From Burkholderia ubonensis (lineage in GTDB: Bacteria; Pseudomonadota; Gammaproteobacteria; Burkholderiales; Burkholderiaceae), in contig NZ_CADFEB010000004.1 in assembly GCF_902833085.1 (NCBI RefSeq), positions 620,001 through 684,000 of the forward strand: 64,000 nt of DNA, written 5' to 3'. Both the position numbers and the translations under genes were made by a program. Every line of letters starts with the position of its first letter. Position 1 is the first letter of the stretch. The notes below the pieces were generated by a model, which did no database searches, was not told the DNA's origin, and saw only the letters and a program-made list of their open reading frames with translations. Of this stretch, positions 16,326-24,629 are shown one piece after another.

Positions 16326-17327
16326 TCAGGACGCCGGGGCTTCCAGCGCCGCCCGCGCACACGTCTCGTCGGTGACGAGCCCCGACAGCCAGCCGCCGCG
16401 CAGCGCGGCGATCACCGCGTCGCGCTTTTTCGGCCCGCCCGCGAACGCGATCGTCGGGCGCTTCGGCGGCGCGTCGAGCGAAACGCTCGTCACGCGCGCG
16501 CTCGTCGACGCGGCGATCCGGCGGCCCTGAGCGTCGATCGGCACGCCGAGCAGTTCGGCGACCGCGCCGAGCGCGATCATCTCGTCGCGCTCCTGCTCGG
16601 TGATGAAGCCGTCCTCGTAAAGCGGGCAGTGCGTGCCGATGTTGCCGATGCCGACCAGCGCGACGTCGGCTTCGCCCGACAGCGCCTCGACGATCCGGTA
16701 CAGCCGGTGATTGCACCACTGCGCGCGTTCGGCGCCGCTGTCCGCGAACAGCGGCGCGGGCAGCAGGAAGTGCTTGCCGCCCGTCTTCTCGGAGATGTCC
16801 TGCGCGACGTCGTAGCGGTTCGACGAGCCGTCGGCGGCGATCGCGCCGACCATCGACACGAGCCGGTGCTGCGGCCGGTCGATCTGCGCGATCTGCGCGA
16901 CCGCGGCCTTCAGCGTGCGGCCGCTGCTGACCGCGATCACCATCGGCCGCGTCTCGTTCAGATAGCGCTCCATCACCTGCGCGCCGGCGACCGCGAGCTT
17001 GCGGTCGATCGCCTCGGGCGCGTCGTCGTCGACCGGCACGACTTCGCACATCGACAGGCCGTAGCGTTTCGACAGTTGCGTGCCGAGATCGAGACAGTCG
17101 GCGAGCTGGTGATCGACGCGCACGCGGATCAGGTTCTTCTCGACCGCGAACGCGACGAGGCGCTGCGCGACCGGGCGCGACACCTGGAGCTTCTCGGCGA
17201 TTTCGTTCTGCGTGTCGCCCGCGACGTAGTAGAGCCACGCGGCGCGGGTGGCGAGATCGAGTTTTTCGGAGGACTTGGGCACGATAGCGATTGAATTCGG
17301 ATCCTGGCGGGCCGACCGGCGGCGCAT
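16326..17327 (-). CDS. SorC/DeoR-type sugar-binding transcriptional regulator
   Basis: A 333-residue regulator with an N-terminal helix-turn-helix (NEIAEKLQVSRPVAQRLVAFA, residues about 40-60, quoted here as NEIAEKLQVSRPVAQRL) and a C-terminal sugar-phosphate-binding domain (VALVGIGNIGTHCPLY and FAGGPKKRDAVIAALRGGWL, the latter in part). Members are tetramers that bind sugar phosphates or polyols and control polyol operons. It is the last gene of the leftward dalD-xylB operon and is the only regulator in the locus. It is therefore the natural candidate to bind the matching operators at 10136-10164 and 20403-20431. The ATG start at 17327 has no strong ribosome site; a GTG at about codon 16 is possible. 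Confidence 0.9.
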   Translation of the reverse strand: MRRRSARQDPNSIAIVPKSSEKLDLATRAAWLYYVAGDTQNEIAEKLQVSRPVAQRLVAFAVEKNLIRVRVDHQLADCLDLGTQLSKRYGLSMCEVVPVDDDAPEAIDRKLAVAGAQVMERYLNETRPMVIAVSSGRTLKAAVAQIAQIDRPQHRLVSMVGAIAADGSSNRYDVAQDISEKTGGKHFLLPAPLFADSGAERAQWCNHRLYRIVEALSGEADVALVGIGNIGTHCPLYEDGFITEQERDEMIALGAVAELLGVPIDAQGRRIAASTSARVTSVSLDAPPKRPTIAFAGGPKKRDAVIAALRGGWLSGLVTDETCARAALEAPAS

Positions 17328-17378
17328 GGGTACGCACTGTACCGCACTCGCCGCCGCGGCCGGCCCGCGCGTCGGTCT

Positions 17379-18860
17379 TCAGGCGAGCCGCGCGCGCGAC
17401 GGCTCGTAGAGCGGGCGCACGTGCCGGTACAGCGCGCGGAACGCGGCGAGGCGCTCGCGCAGCGCCGCATGGCGCGCGGCGTCGGGCGCGTATTCGGCGC
17501 GCACCGGCGGCTTGCCCAGCACCGTGTGCGGATCGCCGCCGACCGCGAGCCAGCCGAGCCGCGCCGCGCCGAGCGCGGCGCCCGTCTCGCCGCCGCCGTG
17601 CTGGCGGGTGCGCACGTTCAGCGCATCGGCGATCAGCTGCGCCCAGTACGCGCTGCGCGCGCCGCCGCCGATCAGCGACAGCGCGTCGGTCTCGACGCCG
17701 GCCGCATGCAGCGCGTCGAAGCCGTCGGCGAGGCCGAGCGTCACGCCTTCGAGCACCGCATAGCCGAGATGCGCGCGTTCGGTCGCGTGGGTCATCCCGA
17801 AGAACACGCCCTGCGCATACGGATCGTTGTGCGGCGTGCGCTCGCCCGACAGGTAGGGCAGGAACAGCGGCGCGGTGGCGAGCGCGCCGGCGTCGAGCGC
17901 CTCGACTTCCGCGAGCAGCGTCGGCTCGTCGGTGCCGGTCAGCTTGCAGACCCAGCGCAGGCAGCTCGCCGCCGACAGCACGACGCTCATCAGCTGCCAG
18001 CGGTCGGGAATCGCGTGGCAGAACGCGTGCACCGCGGACGCCGGGTTCGGCATGAAGCGGTCGCCGACGACGCTCAGCACGCCCGACGTGCCGAGCGACA
18101 CGAAGCCGTCGCCCGCGTGGATCGCGCCGATGCCGAGCGCGCTCGTCGCGTTGTCGCCGCCGCCGCCCGCGACCACGACCGCTTCCGACAGCCCGAGCTC
18201 GCGTGCGACGTCGGCGCGCAGGGTGCCCGACGGCGCGTTGCCTTCGACGATCCGCGGCATCTGCGCGCGCGTCATCCCGCATGCGGCGAGCAGCGCGTCG
18301 GACCAGTCGCGGCGCGCGACGTCGAGCCACAGCGTGCCCGCGGCGTCGGACGGATCGGACACCTTCGCGCCCGTCAGCATGAACCGCAGGTAGTCCTTCG
18401 GCATCAGCACGCAGGCCGTCGCCGCGAACAGGTCGGGTTCGTGCGTCGCGACCCACAGCAGCTTCGGCGCGGTGAAGCCGGGCATCGCGAGATTGCCGGT
18501 GAGCGCATGCAGGTCCGGCGCGCGTTCGGTGAGCAGCGCGCATTCGTCGGCGCTGCGCATGTCGTTCCACAGGATCGCGGGGCGCAGCACGCGATCGGCG
18601 CGGTCGAGCAGCACCGCGCCGTGCATCTGGCCCGACAGCCCGATGCCGCGCACCTGTGCGAACGCGTGAGGATGGCGCTCGCGCAACGCGGCGAGCGCGG
18701 CGCGCGTGCCGCGCCACCAGTCGTCCGGATGCTGTTCGGCCCAGCGCGGGCGCGGCCGCGACACGGTGAACGGCGCGCCCGCGGTGCCGACGACCGTGCC
18801 GTCCGGGGCGAGCAGCAGCACCTTCACTTCCGAGGTGCCGAGGTCGATGCCGAGATACAT
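17379..18860 (-). CDS. xylB: Xylulokinase
   Basis: A 493-residue FGGY kinase that phosphorylates D-xylulose to D-xylulose 5-phosphate, the entry point to the pentose phosphate pathway. The N-terminal YLGIDLGTSEVKVLLL, xylulokinase signature IGLSGQMHGAVLLD, catalytic-base segment GGGGDNATSALG and C-terminal IGGGARSAYWAQLIAD are canonical. It lies 108 nt downstream of dalD and 51 nt upstream of the SorC-type regulator on the same strand. Oxidation of D-arabinitol by DalD gives D-xylulose, so the pair forms a complete route. A second, divergent FGGY kinase lies at 2805-4253. Confidence 0.93.
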   Translation of the reverse strand: MYLGIDLGTSEVKVLLLAPDGTVVGTAGAPFTVSRPRPRWAEQHPDDWWRGTRAALAALRERHPHAFAQVRGIGLSGQMHGAVLLDRADRVLRPAILWNDMRSADECALLTERAPDLHALTGNLAMPGFTAPKLLWVATHEPDLFAATACVLMPKDYLRFMLTGAKVSDPSDAAGTLWLDVARRDWSDALLAACGMTRAQMPRIVEGNAPSGTLRADVARELGLSEAVVVAGGGGDNATSALGIGAIHAGDGFVSLGTSGVLSVVGDRFMPNPASAVHAFCHAIPDRWQLMSVVLSAASCLRWVCKLTGTDEPTLLAEVEALDAGALATAPLFLPYLSGERTPHNDPYAQGVFFGMTHATERAHLGYAVLEGVTLGLADGFDALHAAGVETDALSLIGGGARSAYWAQLIADALNVRTRQHGGGETGAALGAARLGWLAVGGDPHTVLGKPPVRAEYAPDAARHAALRERLAAFRALYRHVRPLYEPSRARLA

Positions 18861-18968
18861 GTGCGATCCGTTCCGTCAGGGGAGGAGCCGCTACTTTAGC
18901 CGTGCGGGCGCGGGCGTGCCAATGCCGGCAGACCCGACGCGCGGCCAGGCGGCGCACTCATGGCGCAC

Positions 18969-20363
18969 TCATCGCTGCGCGAGCCACGCGTCGACGCGCG
19001 CGAGGCCGGTGCGCACCGCGTCGACGAGCGCGGCGTTGCCGGCGAGCGACCCCCAAAGCTGCCGCTGCGCGCACAGCGCGGCGACCGGGTCGTCGGCCGC
19101 GACGATCGCGCGCGCGGCGCGTTCGTCCATCACGCCGTCCTGGTACGCATACGGCAGCGCGCCGCGCGCCCAGCGCTCGAGAAAGCGCAGGAACAGCGCG
19201 GGCAGCACCGCGGTCGCGACCGGCGCCGCGCCGCGCGCGATGCATTCGGCGAGCGTCGGCGCGATGAAGCCGGGCAGCTTCGAGAAGCCGTCCGCGGCGA
19301 CCCGCTGGTTGGTGTCGAGCACGTACGGGTTGCCGAAGCGCTCGAGCACGACGTCCCGATAGCGCGCGAGATCGAGCGGGCTCGGAGTGAGGCACGGAAT
19401 CACGTCCTGCGTCGCGTAGTCGTGCGCGAAGCGGCGGATCGCCGCGTCGTGCGTGCCTTCGTGGATATACGTATGGCCCGCCAGCGTGCCGGCCCAGGCG
19501 ATGCAGCTGTGCGTCGCGTTGAGCAGGCGGATCTTCGCCTCCTCGTACGGATGCACGTCGTCGACGAGTTCGGCGCCCGCCCGCTCCCATTGCGGGCGGC
19601 CGGCCGCGAAGCGATCCTCGATCACCCACTGGATGAACGATTCGCCCATCACCGGGCACGCGTCGTCGACGCCGGTCGCCGCGCGCACGCGCTCGCGCAC
19701 GTCGGCGGTCGGGCGCGGCGTGATCCGGTCGACCATCGCGCTTGGGGTTGCGACGTGCGCGTCGAACCAGTCGAGCAGGTCGCGCGCGCCGCGCCGTTCG
19801 AGGAATTCGCGCATCCCCGCGCGAAAGCGCGCGCCGTTGCTGCGCAGGTTGTCGCAGCTCTGCAGCGTGAGTGGACCCGCGCTGCGCTTCATCCGCTCGG
19901 CGAGCAGCGCGGCGAGCGCGCCGTACAGCGTCGTGCGCGCGCCCTGCAGGTCGGCCGCGAGATCGGGGTTCGCGAGGTCGAGCCGGTTGTGCTCGTCGAG
20001 GTAGTAGCCGCCTTCGGTGACGGTGAACGACACGATCCGGCACGCGGGGTCCGCGCCGGCGTCGATCAGCGCGGCGAGATCGATCGACCACGGCAGCACC
20101 CGCGCGATCGCGCGGATCGTCTCGTACGCGCGCTCGCCTTGCGGCGTGACCGTCTCGAGCGTGTACGCGCCGTGCTGCGCGGCAAGCGCATCCATGGTCG
20201 CGCGCATGTCGTCGCGGACGTTGCCGACGACCAGCGACCAGCGCTCGGCGGCCGGCACGGCCGCGTTCACGCGATGCAGGTACCACGCCTGGTGCGCGCG
20301 GTGGAACGATCCGGCGCCGATGTGCAGCAGCACGGGCGCGCGGGCGGGCGACGACTCGCTCAT
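18969..20363 (-). CDS. dalD: Long-chain polyol dehydrogenase, probably D-arabinitol 4-dehydrogenase
   Basis: A 464-residue cytoplasmic polyol-specific long-chain dehydrogenase. The N-terminus reads LLHIGAGSFHRAHQAWYL almost at once, as in DalD of Klebsiella, while mannitol 2-dehydrogenases carry about 25 extra residues first. The Lys-based active site region lies around EEAKIRLLNATHS. It would oxidise D-arabinitol to D-xylulose and possibly mannitol to fructose. AAGGAG lies 7 nt before the ATG. It is the first gene of the leftward operon, and its promoter has the same operator as smoS. Mannitol 2-dehydrogenase activity cannot be excluded. Confidence 0.85.
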   Translation of the reverse strand: MSESSPARAPVLLHIGAGSFHRAHQAWYLHRVNAAVPAAERWSLVVGNVRDDMRATMDALAAQHGAYTLETVTPQGERAYETIRAIARVLPWSIDLAALIDAGADPACRIVSFTVTEGGYYLDEHNRLDLANPDLAADLQGARTTLYGALAALLAERMKRSAGPLTLQSCDNLRSNGARFRAGMREFLERRGARDLLDWFDAHVATPSAMVDRITPRPTADVRERVRAATGVDDACPVMGESFIQWVIEDRFAAGRPQWERAGAELVDDVHPYEEAKIRLLNATHSCIAWAGTLAGHTYIHEGTHDAAIRRFAHDYATQDVIPCLTPSPLDLARYRDVVLERFGNPYVLDTNQRVAADGFSKLPGFIAPTLAECIARGAAPVATAVLPALFLRFLERWARGALPYAYQDGVMDERAARAIVAADDPVAALCAQRQLWGSLAGNAALVDAVRTGLARVDAWLAQR

Positions 20364-20402
20364 CCGTTGTCTCCTTCCGGCGGCCGAGCATGGCGATGCC
20401 GG

Positions 20403-20455
20403 ATCATTTGCTCGTTGTGTGAGCGAATGATCGTATTCGGGCGAGCGAAAGTCAA
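20403..20455 (-). promoter_or_regulatory. dalD promoter with overlapping 12-5-12 inverted-repeat operator
   Basis: Read on the minus strand, TTGACT (20455-20450) is followed after 17 nt by GATCAT (20432-20427). The inverted repeat ATCATTTGCTCG (20403-20414), 5 nt, TGAGCGAATGAT (20420-20431) has arms matching at 10 of 12 positions and covers the -10 and start point. Spacing and -10 sequence equal those at the smoS promoter, the other outer edge of the polyol locus. Confidence 0.75.
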
Positions 20456-20496
20456 GGCGAGTTCGCGGCTTTTCGATGGTGCGCTGCGGCGGGGCC

Positions 20497-21408
20497 CTAA
20501 GCGGCTTCGCGGGTCAGCGCGACGAGCTGTTCGAGCAGCTTGACGGCGGGGCCGGGCAGGATGCCGTGGCGGCGGCGGAACGCGGTGAGCGTGCGCACCG
20601 CGACGACTTCGCGCACCGGCAGCGTGTCGATCGTGCCGGCGCGCCGGTCGGCGCGATACATCGGTTCGGCCATCCAGCTCAGGAAGCCCGCGTGCGCGAC
20701 GAGGCTCTTCAGCGTCGTGACCGAGCGCGTCTCGACCGCGATGTCCGGCAGCCCGAGTCCGTGCGCATCGAAGGTCGCGCGCATGTGCTCGAACGGCGCG
20801 GTGCCGCGCGGCGGGATCGCCCAGCGCGCGCGCAGCGTGTCGGCGAGCGTCGGTGCGCGGCCGAGCGCGTACAGCGGATGGTGCGGCGCGGCGACGATGT
20901 GGCTGTGATCTTCCCACCGGCATTCGGGAATCGCGACGATCTCGTCGGTGTCGGGGCCGTGCACGCTGAGCGCGAGATCGATCTCGTGCCTGCACAGCCC
21001 TTCGGCGAGCCGGTCCCACACGCCTTCGAGGATCTCGACGCGCAGGTTCGGCCAGCGGTCCAGCACGCGGCCGACCGCGACGGGCAGCACGAGGCTCGCG
21101 ATGCTGCCGACCGCGCCGACCTTGATCGTGCCCTTCGCGAGGCCGCGCATCGCGTCGAGCTCCTCGCGCGCCTGCTCGGCCTCGTGCTGCAGCAGCGTGG
21201 CGTGCGGCAGCAGCGCGTCGCCGAACGCGGTGAGCTGCACGCCCTTCGAGTGGCGCTCGAACAGCGGCGCGCCGACCTGTTCCTCGAGCCGCTTGAGGAT
21301 GCGGCTCAGCGCCGGTTGCGTGACGTGCAGCGCGTCGGCCGCGCGCCCGAGGCTGCCGCACGCGACGATCGTCGTGAATGCGCGCAATTGCCGAAGATCG
21401 AAAGTCAT
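20497..21408 (-). CDS. LysR-family regulator of the benzoylformate cluster
   Basis: A 303-residue LysR-type regulator: an N-terminal winged helix (DLRQLRAFTTIVACGSLGRA, ALHVTQPALSRILKRLEEQV) and a C-terminal effector-binding domain. It is divergent from mdlC with 99 nt between the start codons, the usual arrangement of a LysR gene and its target. The gap contains a perfect 9-bp inverted repeat that could be its binding site. The effector may be benzoylformate, mandelate or a related aromatic acid, inferred from the neighbours only. The start at ATG 21408 gives the normal family N-terminus. Confidence 0.92.
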   Translation of the reverse strand: MTFDLRQLRAFTTIVACGSLGRAADALHVTQPALSRILKRLEEQVGAPLFERHSKGVQLTAFGDALLPHATLLQHEAEQAREELDAMRGLAKGTIKVGAVGSIASLVLPVAVGRVLDRWPNLRVEILEGVWDRLAEGLCRHEIDLALSVHGPDTDEIVAIPECRWEDHSHIVAAPHHPLYALGRAPTLADTLRARWAIPPRGTAPFEHMRATFDAHGLGLPDIAVETRSVTTLKSLVAHAGFLSWMAEPMYRADRRAGTIDTLPVREVVAVRTLTAFRRRHGILPGPAVKLLEQLVALTREAA

Positions 21409-21438
21409 GCCGGAACGTTATGGCTTTTTGCTGAAAAT

Positions 21439-21473
21439 ACAGTATCGGTGAATGCCTTGGCCTTCGATACTGT
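21439..21473. promoter_or_regulatory. Inverted repeat in the LysR-mdlC intergenic region
   Basis: ACAGTATCG (21439-21447) and CGATACTGT (21465-21473) are perfect 9-bp inverted arms 17 nt apart. They lie 31 nt beyond the LysR start and 34 nt before mdlC. The wider spacing and position are compatible with a LysR tetramer site, which usually has a dyad near -65 and a second half-site near the promoter. The arms also contain the TACTGT that could be the mdlC -10. Confidence 0.6.
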
Positions 21474-21507
21474 GGAAACCGATAAGCCCACGAGGAGACC
21501 TCCGCGC

Positions 21508-23136
21508 ATGACCGGCCATCCATCCACCCCAGCCGCGCCGACGACCGTTCGCGACGCGGTGATCGACCTGTTCCGCCAGTTCGGCATCGACCGCGTGTTC
21601 GGCAACCCGGGCTCGACCGAGCTGCCGATGTTTCGCGACTTCCCGGCCGATTTCCGCTACGTGCTCGGGCTGCAGGAGGCGGTCGTGGTCGGGATGGCCG
21701 ACGGCTACGCGCAGGCGAGCGGCAACGCGGCGGTCGTCAACCTGCATTCGGCGGCCGGCGTCGGCAATGCGATGGGCAACCTGTTCACCGCGTACAAGAA
21801 CCGCACGCCGCTGATCGTCACCGCGGGCCAGCAGGCGCGCGCGATCCTGCCGTTCGACCCGTTCCTCGGCGCCGCGCAGGCGGCCGAGCTGCCGAAGCCC
21901 TACGTGAAATGGAGCATCGAGCCGGCGCGCGCGCAGGACGTGCCGGCAGCGATTGCGCGCGCCTACCGGATCGCGATGCAGGAGCCGCGCGGGCCCGTGT
22001 TCGTGTCGATTCCGGTCGACGACTGGGACCAGCCGGCGCAATTGCTGCCGGCGCGCGAGGTCAGCAGCGTCGTGCGGCCCGATCCGGCCGCGCTCGCGAA
22101 GCTCGGCGACGCGCTCGACGCCGCCCGGCGGCCCGCGATCGTGATCGGCGCGGCGGTCGAGCGCGCGGGCGCATGGCAACAGGCCGTGCAGCTTGCCGAG
22201 CGGCATCGCGCGCGCGTGTACGTCGCGCCGATGTCCGGGCGCTGCAGCTTTCCCGAGGATCACCCGCTGTTCGCGGGCTTCCTGCCCGCGATCCGCGAGA
22301 AGATCGTCGCGCGGCTCGACGGTCACGACCTCGTGTTCGCGTTCGGCGCGCCGGCCTTCACCTATCACATCGAGGGCTTCGGCCCGCACGTGCCGCCGGG
22401 CGCGGCGCTGGTGCAGCTCGTCGACGATCCGGGCGTCGCCGCGTGGACGCCGCAGGGCGACGCGGTTGTCGGCAACCTGCGGCTCGCGGCGCTCGACCTG
22501 CTCGCGCGGCCCGCGCCACCCAACTCGCCCGAGCGGCCGATGCCGGCGCCACGCCCGCCGCGCCTGCGCGTCGAGCCGCCCGCCGCGGGCGAGCGCATGT
22601 CCGCGGCGTTCGCGCTGCAGACGCTCGCCGACGTGCGCGACGCGCACGACATCGTCGTCGAGGAAGCGCCGAGCGCGCGGCCGGTGATGCAGGCGCACCT
22701 GCCGTTCACGCAGAGCGGCACGTTCTACACGATGGACAGCGGCGGCCTCGGCTACGGGATGCCGGCGGCGGTGGGCGTCGCGCTCGCGCAGCCGGGCCGG
22801 CGCGTGATCGGCCTGATCGGCGACGGCTCGAGCCTGTATTCGATCCAGGCGCTGTGGAGCGCCGCGCAGCTCGCGCTGCCGATCACGTTCGTGATCCTGA
22901 ACAACCTGCGCTATGCGGCGCTGCAGGATTTCGCGCCGGTGTTCGGCTTCGGCCCGGACGATCCGGTGCAGGGCACCGACCTGCCGAACCTGGACTTCAT
23001 CGCGCTCGCGCAAGGCATGGGCTGCCGCGGGGTGCGCGTTGCCGACCCGGCGCGCCTGCGCGACACGCTGGCCGCGGCGTTGGCCGACACCCGGCAGGCG
23101 TGCGCGCCCGTCGTCGTCGAAATCGAGATCGCGTGA
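21508..23136 (+). CDS. mdlC: Benzoylformate decarboxylase
   Basis: A 542-residue thiamine-diphosphate enzyme converting benzoylformate to benzaldehyde and CO2. All three catalytic residues known in the Pseudomonas putida enzyme have counterparts: the Ser in GNPGSTELP, the His in NLHSAAG, and the His in FTYHIEG. The ThDP-binding motif starts GDGSSLYS and ends with the paired Asn (VILNN). GAGGAG lies 11 nt before ATG 21508; the open frame extends far upstream but only as antisense to the LysR gene. It is the first gene of a rightward operon with an aldehyde dehydrogenase, a KPR-family enzyme and a transporter. Confidence 0.93.
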   Translation: MTGHPSTPAAPTTVRDAVIDLFRQFGIDRVFGNPGSTELPMFRDFPADFRYVLGLQEAVVVGMADGYAQASGNAAVVNLHSAAGVGNAMGNLFTAYKNRTPLIVTAGQQARAILPFDPFLGAAQAAELPKPYVKWSIEPARAQDVPAAIARAYRIAMQEPRGPVFVSIPVDDWDQPAQLLPAREVSSVVRPDPAALAKLGDALDAARRPAIVIGAAVERAGAWQQAVQLAERHRARVYVAPMSGRCSFPEDHPLFAGFLPAIREKIVARLDGHDLVFAFGAPAFTYHIEGFGPHVPPGAALVQLVDDPGVAAWTPQGDAVVGNLRLAALDLLARPAPPNSPERPMPAPRPPRLRVEPPAAGERMSAAFALQTLADVRDAHDIVVEEAPSARPVMQAHLPFTQSGTFYTMDSGGLGYGMPAAVGVALAQPGRRVIGLIGDGSSLYSIQALWSAAQLALPITFVILNNLRYAALQDFAPVFGFGPDDPVQGTDLPNLDFIALAQGMGCRGVRVADPARLRDTLAAALADTRQACAPVVVEIEIA

Positions 23137-23165
23137 CGCGCGTGCGCGTCCAACCGGGAGCACCC

Positions 23166-24617
23166 ATGCAGACCGTATCGATGCTGATCGGCGGCGAGCG
23201 CCGCCTGTCGTCCAATGGCGCCACCTTCATGCGCCGCAATCCGCTCGACGGCGCCATCGCGTCGGCAGCGCCGGCGTGCACCGTCGACGACGCGCGCGCG
23301 GCGGCCGACGCGGCGGCGCGCGCGTTGCCCGGCTGGGCGGCGCTCGGCCCGAGCGTGCGCCGCGCGTTGCTGCTGAAGGCGGCGGCCGCGCTCGAAGCGA
23401 AGCGCGAGCAGTTCGTCGCCGCGATGGCGGCCGAGACGGGCGCGTCGGCGCTCTGGGCCGGGTTCAACGTCGAGCTGGCAGCGAACGGGCTGGTCGAGGC
23501 GGCGTCGCTCGCGACGCAGATCGGCGGCGAGCTGATCCCGTCCGACGTGCCGGGCTCGCTCGCGATGGGCGTGCGCCAGCCGGCCGGCGTCGTGCTCGGC
23601 ATCGCGCCGTGGAATGCGCCGGTGATCCTCGGCACGCGCGCGCTCGCGCTGCCGCTCGCGTGCGGCAACACGGTCGTGCTGAAGGGCGCCGAGCTGTGCC
23701 CGGTCACGCACGGGCTGATCGTCGAGGCGTTGCAGGAGGCCGGGCTGCCGCCGGGCGTCGTCAACTTCGTGACGAACGCGCCCGGCGATGCCGCCGCGAT
23801 CGTCGACGCGCTGATCGCGCATCCGGCCGTGCGCCGCGTGAACTTCACCGGCTCGACGCGAGTCGGCCGGATCATCGCCGAGACCTGCGCGCGCCACCTG
23901 AAGCCCGCGGTGCTGGAGCTCGGCGGCAAGGCGCCGTTCGTCGTGCTCGACGATGCCGATCTCGACGCCGCGGTCGCCGCGGCCGCGTTCGGCGCGTTCG
24001 CGAATTCCGGGCAGATCTGCATGTCGACCGAGCGGATCGTCGTCGACGAGCGGATCGCCGACGCGTTCGTCGCGAAACTCGCCGGCAAGGCCGCATCGCT
24101 GCCGCTCGGCGACCCGCGCCACGGCCCGGTCGTGCTCGGCGCGTTGATCGACATGAACGCGGTCGAGCGCTGCAACGCGCTGATCGACGACGCGCTCGCG
24201 CACGGCGCGGTGCTGCTGTGCGGCGGCAAGGCCGACAGCACGCTGATGCCCGCGACGCTGCTCGATCGCGTGACGCCGCAGATGCGGATCTACGCGGAGG
24301 AGTCGTTCGGGCCGGTGAAGGGGATCGTGCGCGTGGACGGCGAGGACGCCGCGGTCCGCTGTGCGAACGACAACGCGTTCGGGCTGTCCGCGGCCGTGTT
24401 CAGCCGCGACGTCGCGCGCGCGATGCGCGTCGCCGCGCGCATCGAGTCGGGGATCTGCCACGTGAACGGCCCGACCGTGCACGACGAGGCGCAGATGCCG
24501 TTCGGCGGCGTGAAGGACAGCGGCTTCGGCCATTTCGGCGGCAAGGCGGGCATCGCCGAATTCACCGACCTGCGCTGGATCACCGTGCAGACGGCGCCGC
24601 GTCACTACCCGTTCTGA
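23166..24617 (+). CDS. Aldehyde dehydrogenase, probably benzaldehyde/vanillin type
   Basis: A 483-residue NAD(P)-dependent aldehyde dehydrogenase. The catalytic Cys lies in GQICMST, the general-base Glu in LELGGKAP, and the NAD-site Asn in APWNAPVILGTRA. The GQICMST form is common in benzaldehyde, salicylaldehyde and vanillin dehydrogenases. Coming 29 nt after benzoylformate decarboxylase, its natural task is oxidising benzaldehyde to benzoate. A GGGAGC site 5 nt upstream supports ATG 23166. The KPR-family gene follows 12 nt later, so all are co-transcribed. Confidence 0.9.
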   Translation: MQTVSMLIGGERRLSSNGATFMRRNPLDGAIASAAPACTVDDARAAADAAARALPGWAALGPSVRRALLLKAAAALEAKREQFVAAMAAETGASALWAGFNVELAANGLVEAASLATQIGGELIPSDVPGSLAMGVRQPAGVVLGIAPWNAPVILGTRALALPLACGNTVVLKGAELCPVTHGLIVEALQEAGLPPGVVNFVTNAPGDAAAIVDALIAHPAVRRVNFTGSTRVGRIIAETCARHLKPAVLELGGKAPFVVLDDADLDAAVAAAAFGAFANSGQICMSTERIVVDERIADAFVAKLAGKAASLPLGDPRHGPVVLGALIDMNAVERCNALIDDALAHGAVLLCGGKADSTLMPATLLDRVTPQMRIYAEESFGPVKGIVRVDGEDAAVRCANDNAFGLSAAVFSRDVARAMRVAARIESGICHVNGPTVHDEAQMPFGGVKDSGFGHFGGKAGIAEFTDLRWITVQTAPRHYPF

Positions 24618-24629
24618 GGAGGTGCGCCG

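Noticed and set aside
18969..20363. Calling the long-chain dehydrogenase a mannitol 2-dehydrogenase
   Set aside because: The short N-terminus and adjacent xylulokinase fit D-arabinitol 4-dehydrogenase better, though overlap in activity remains possible.
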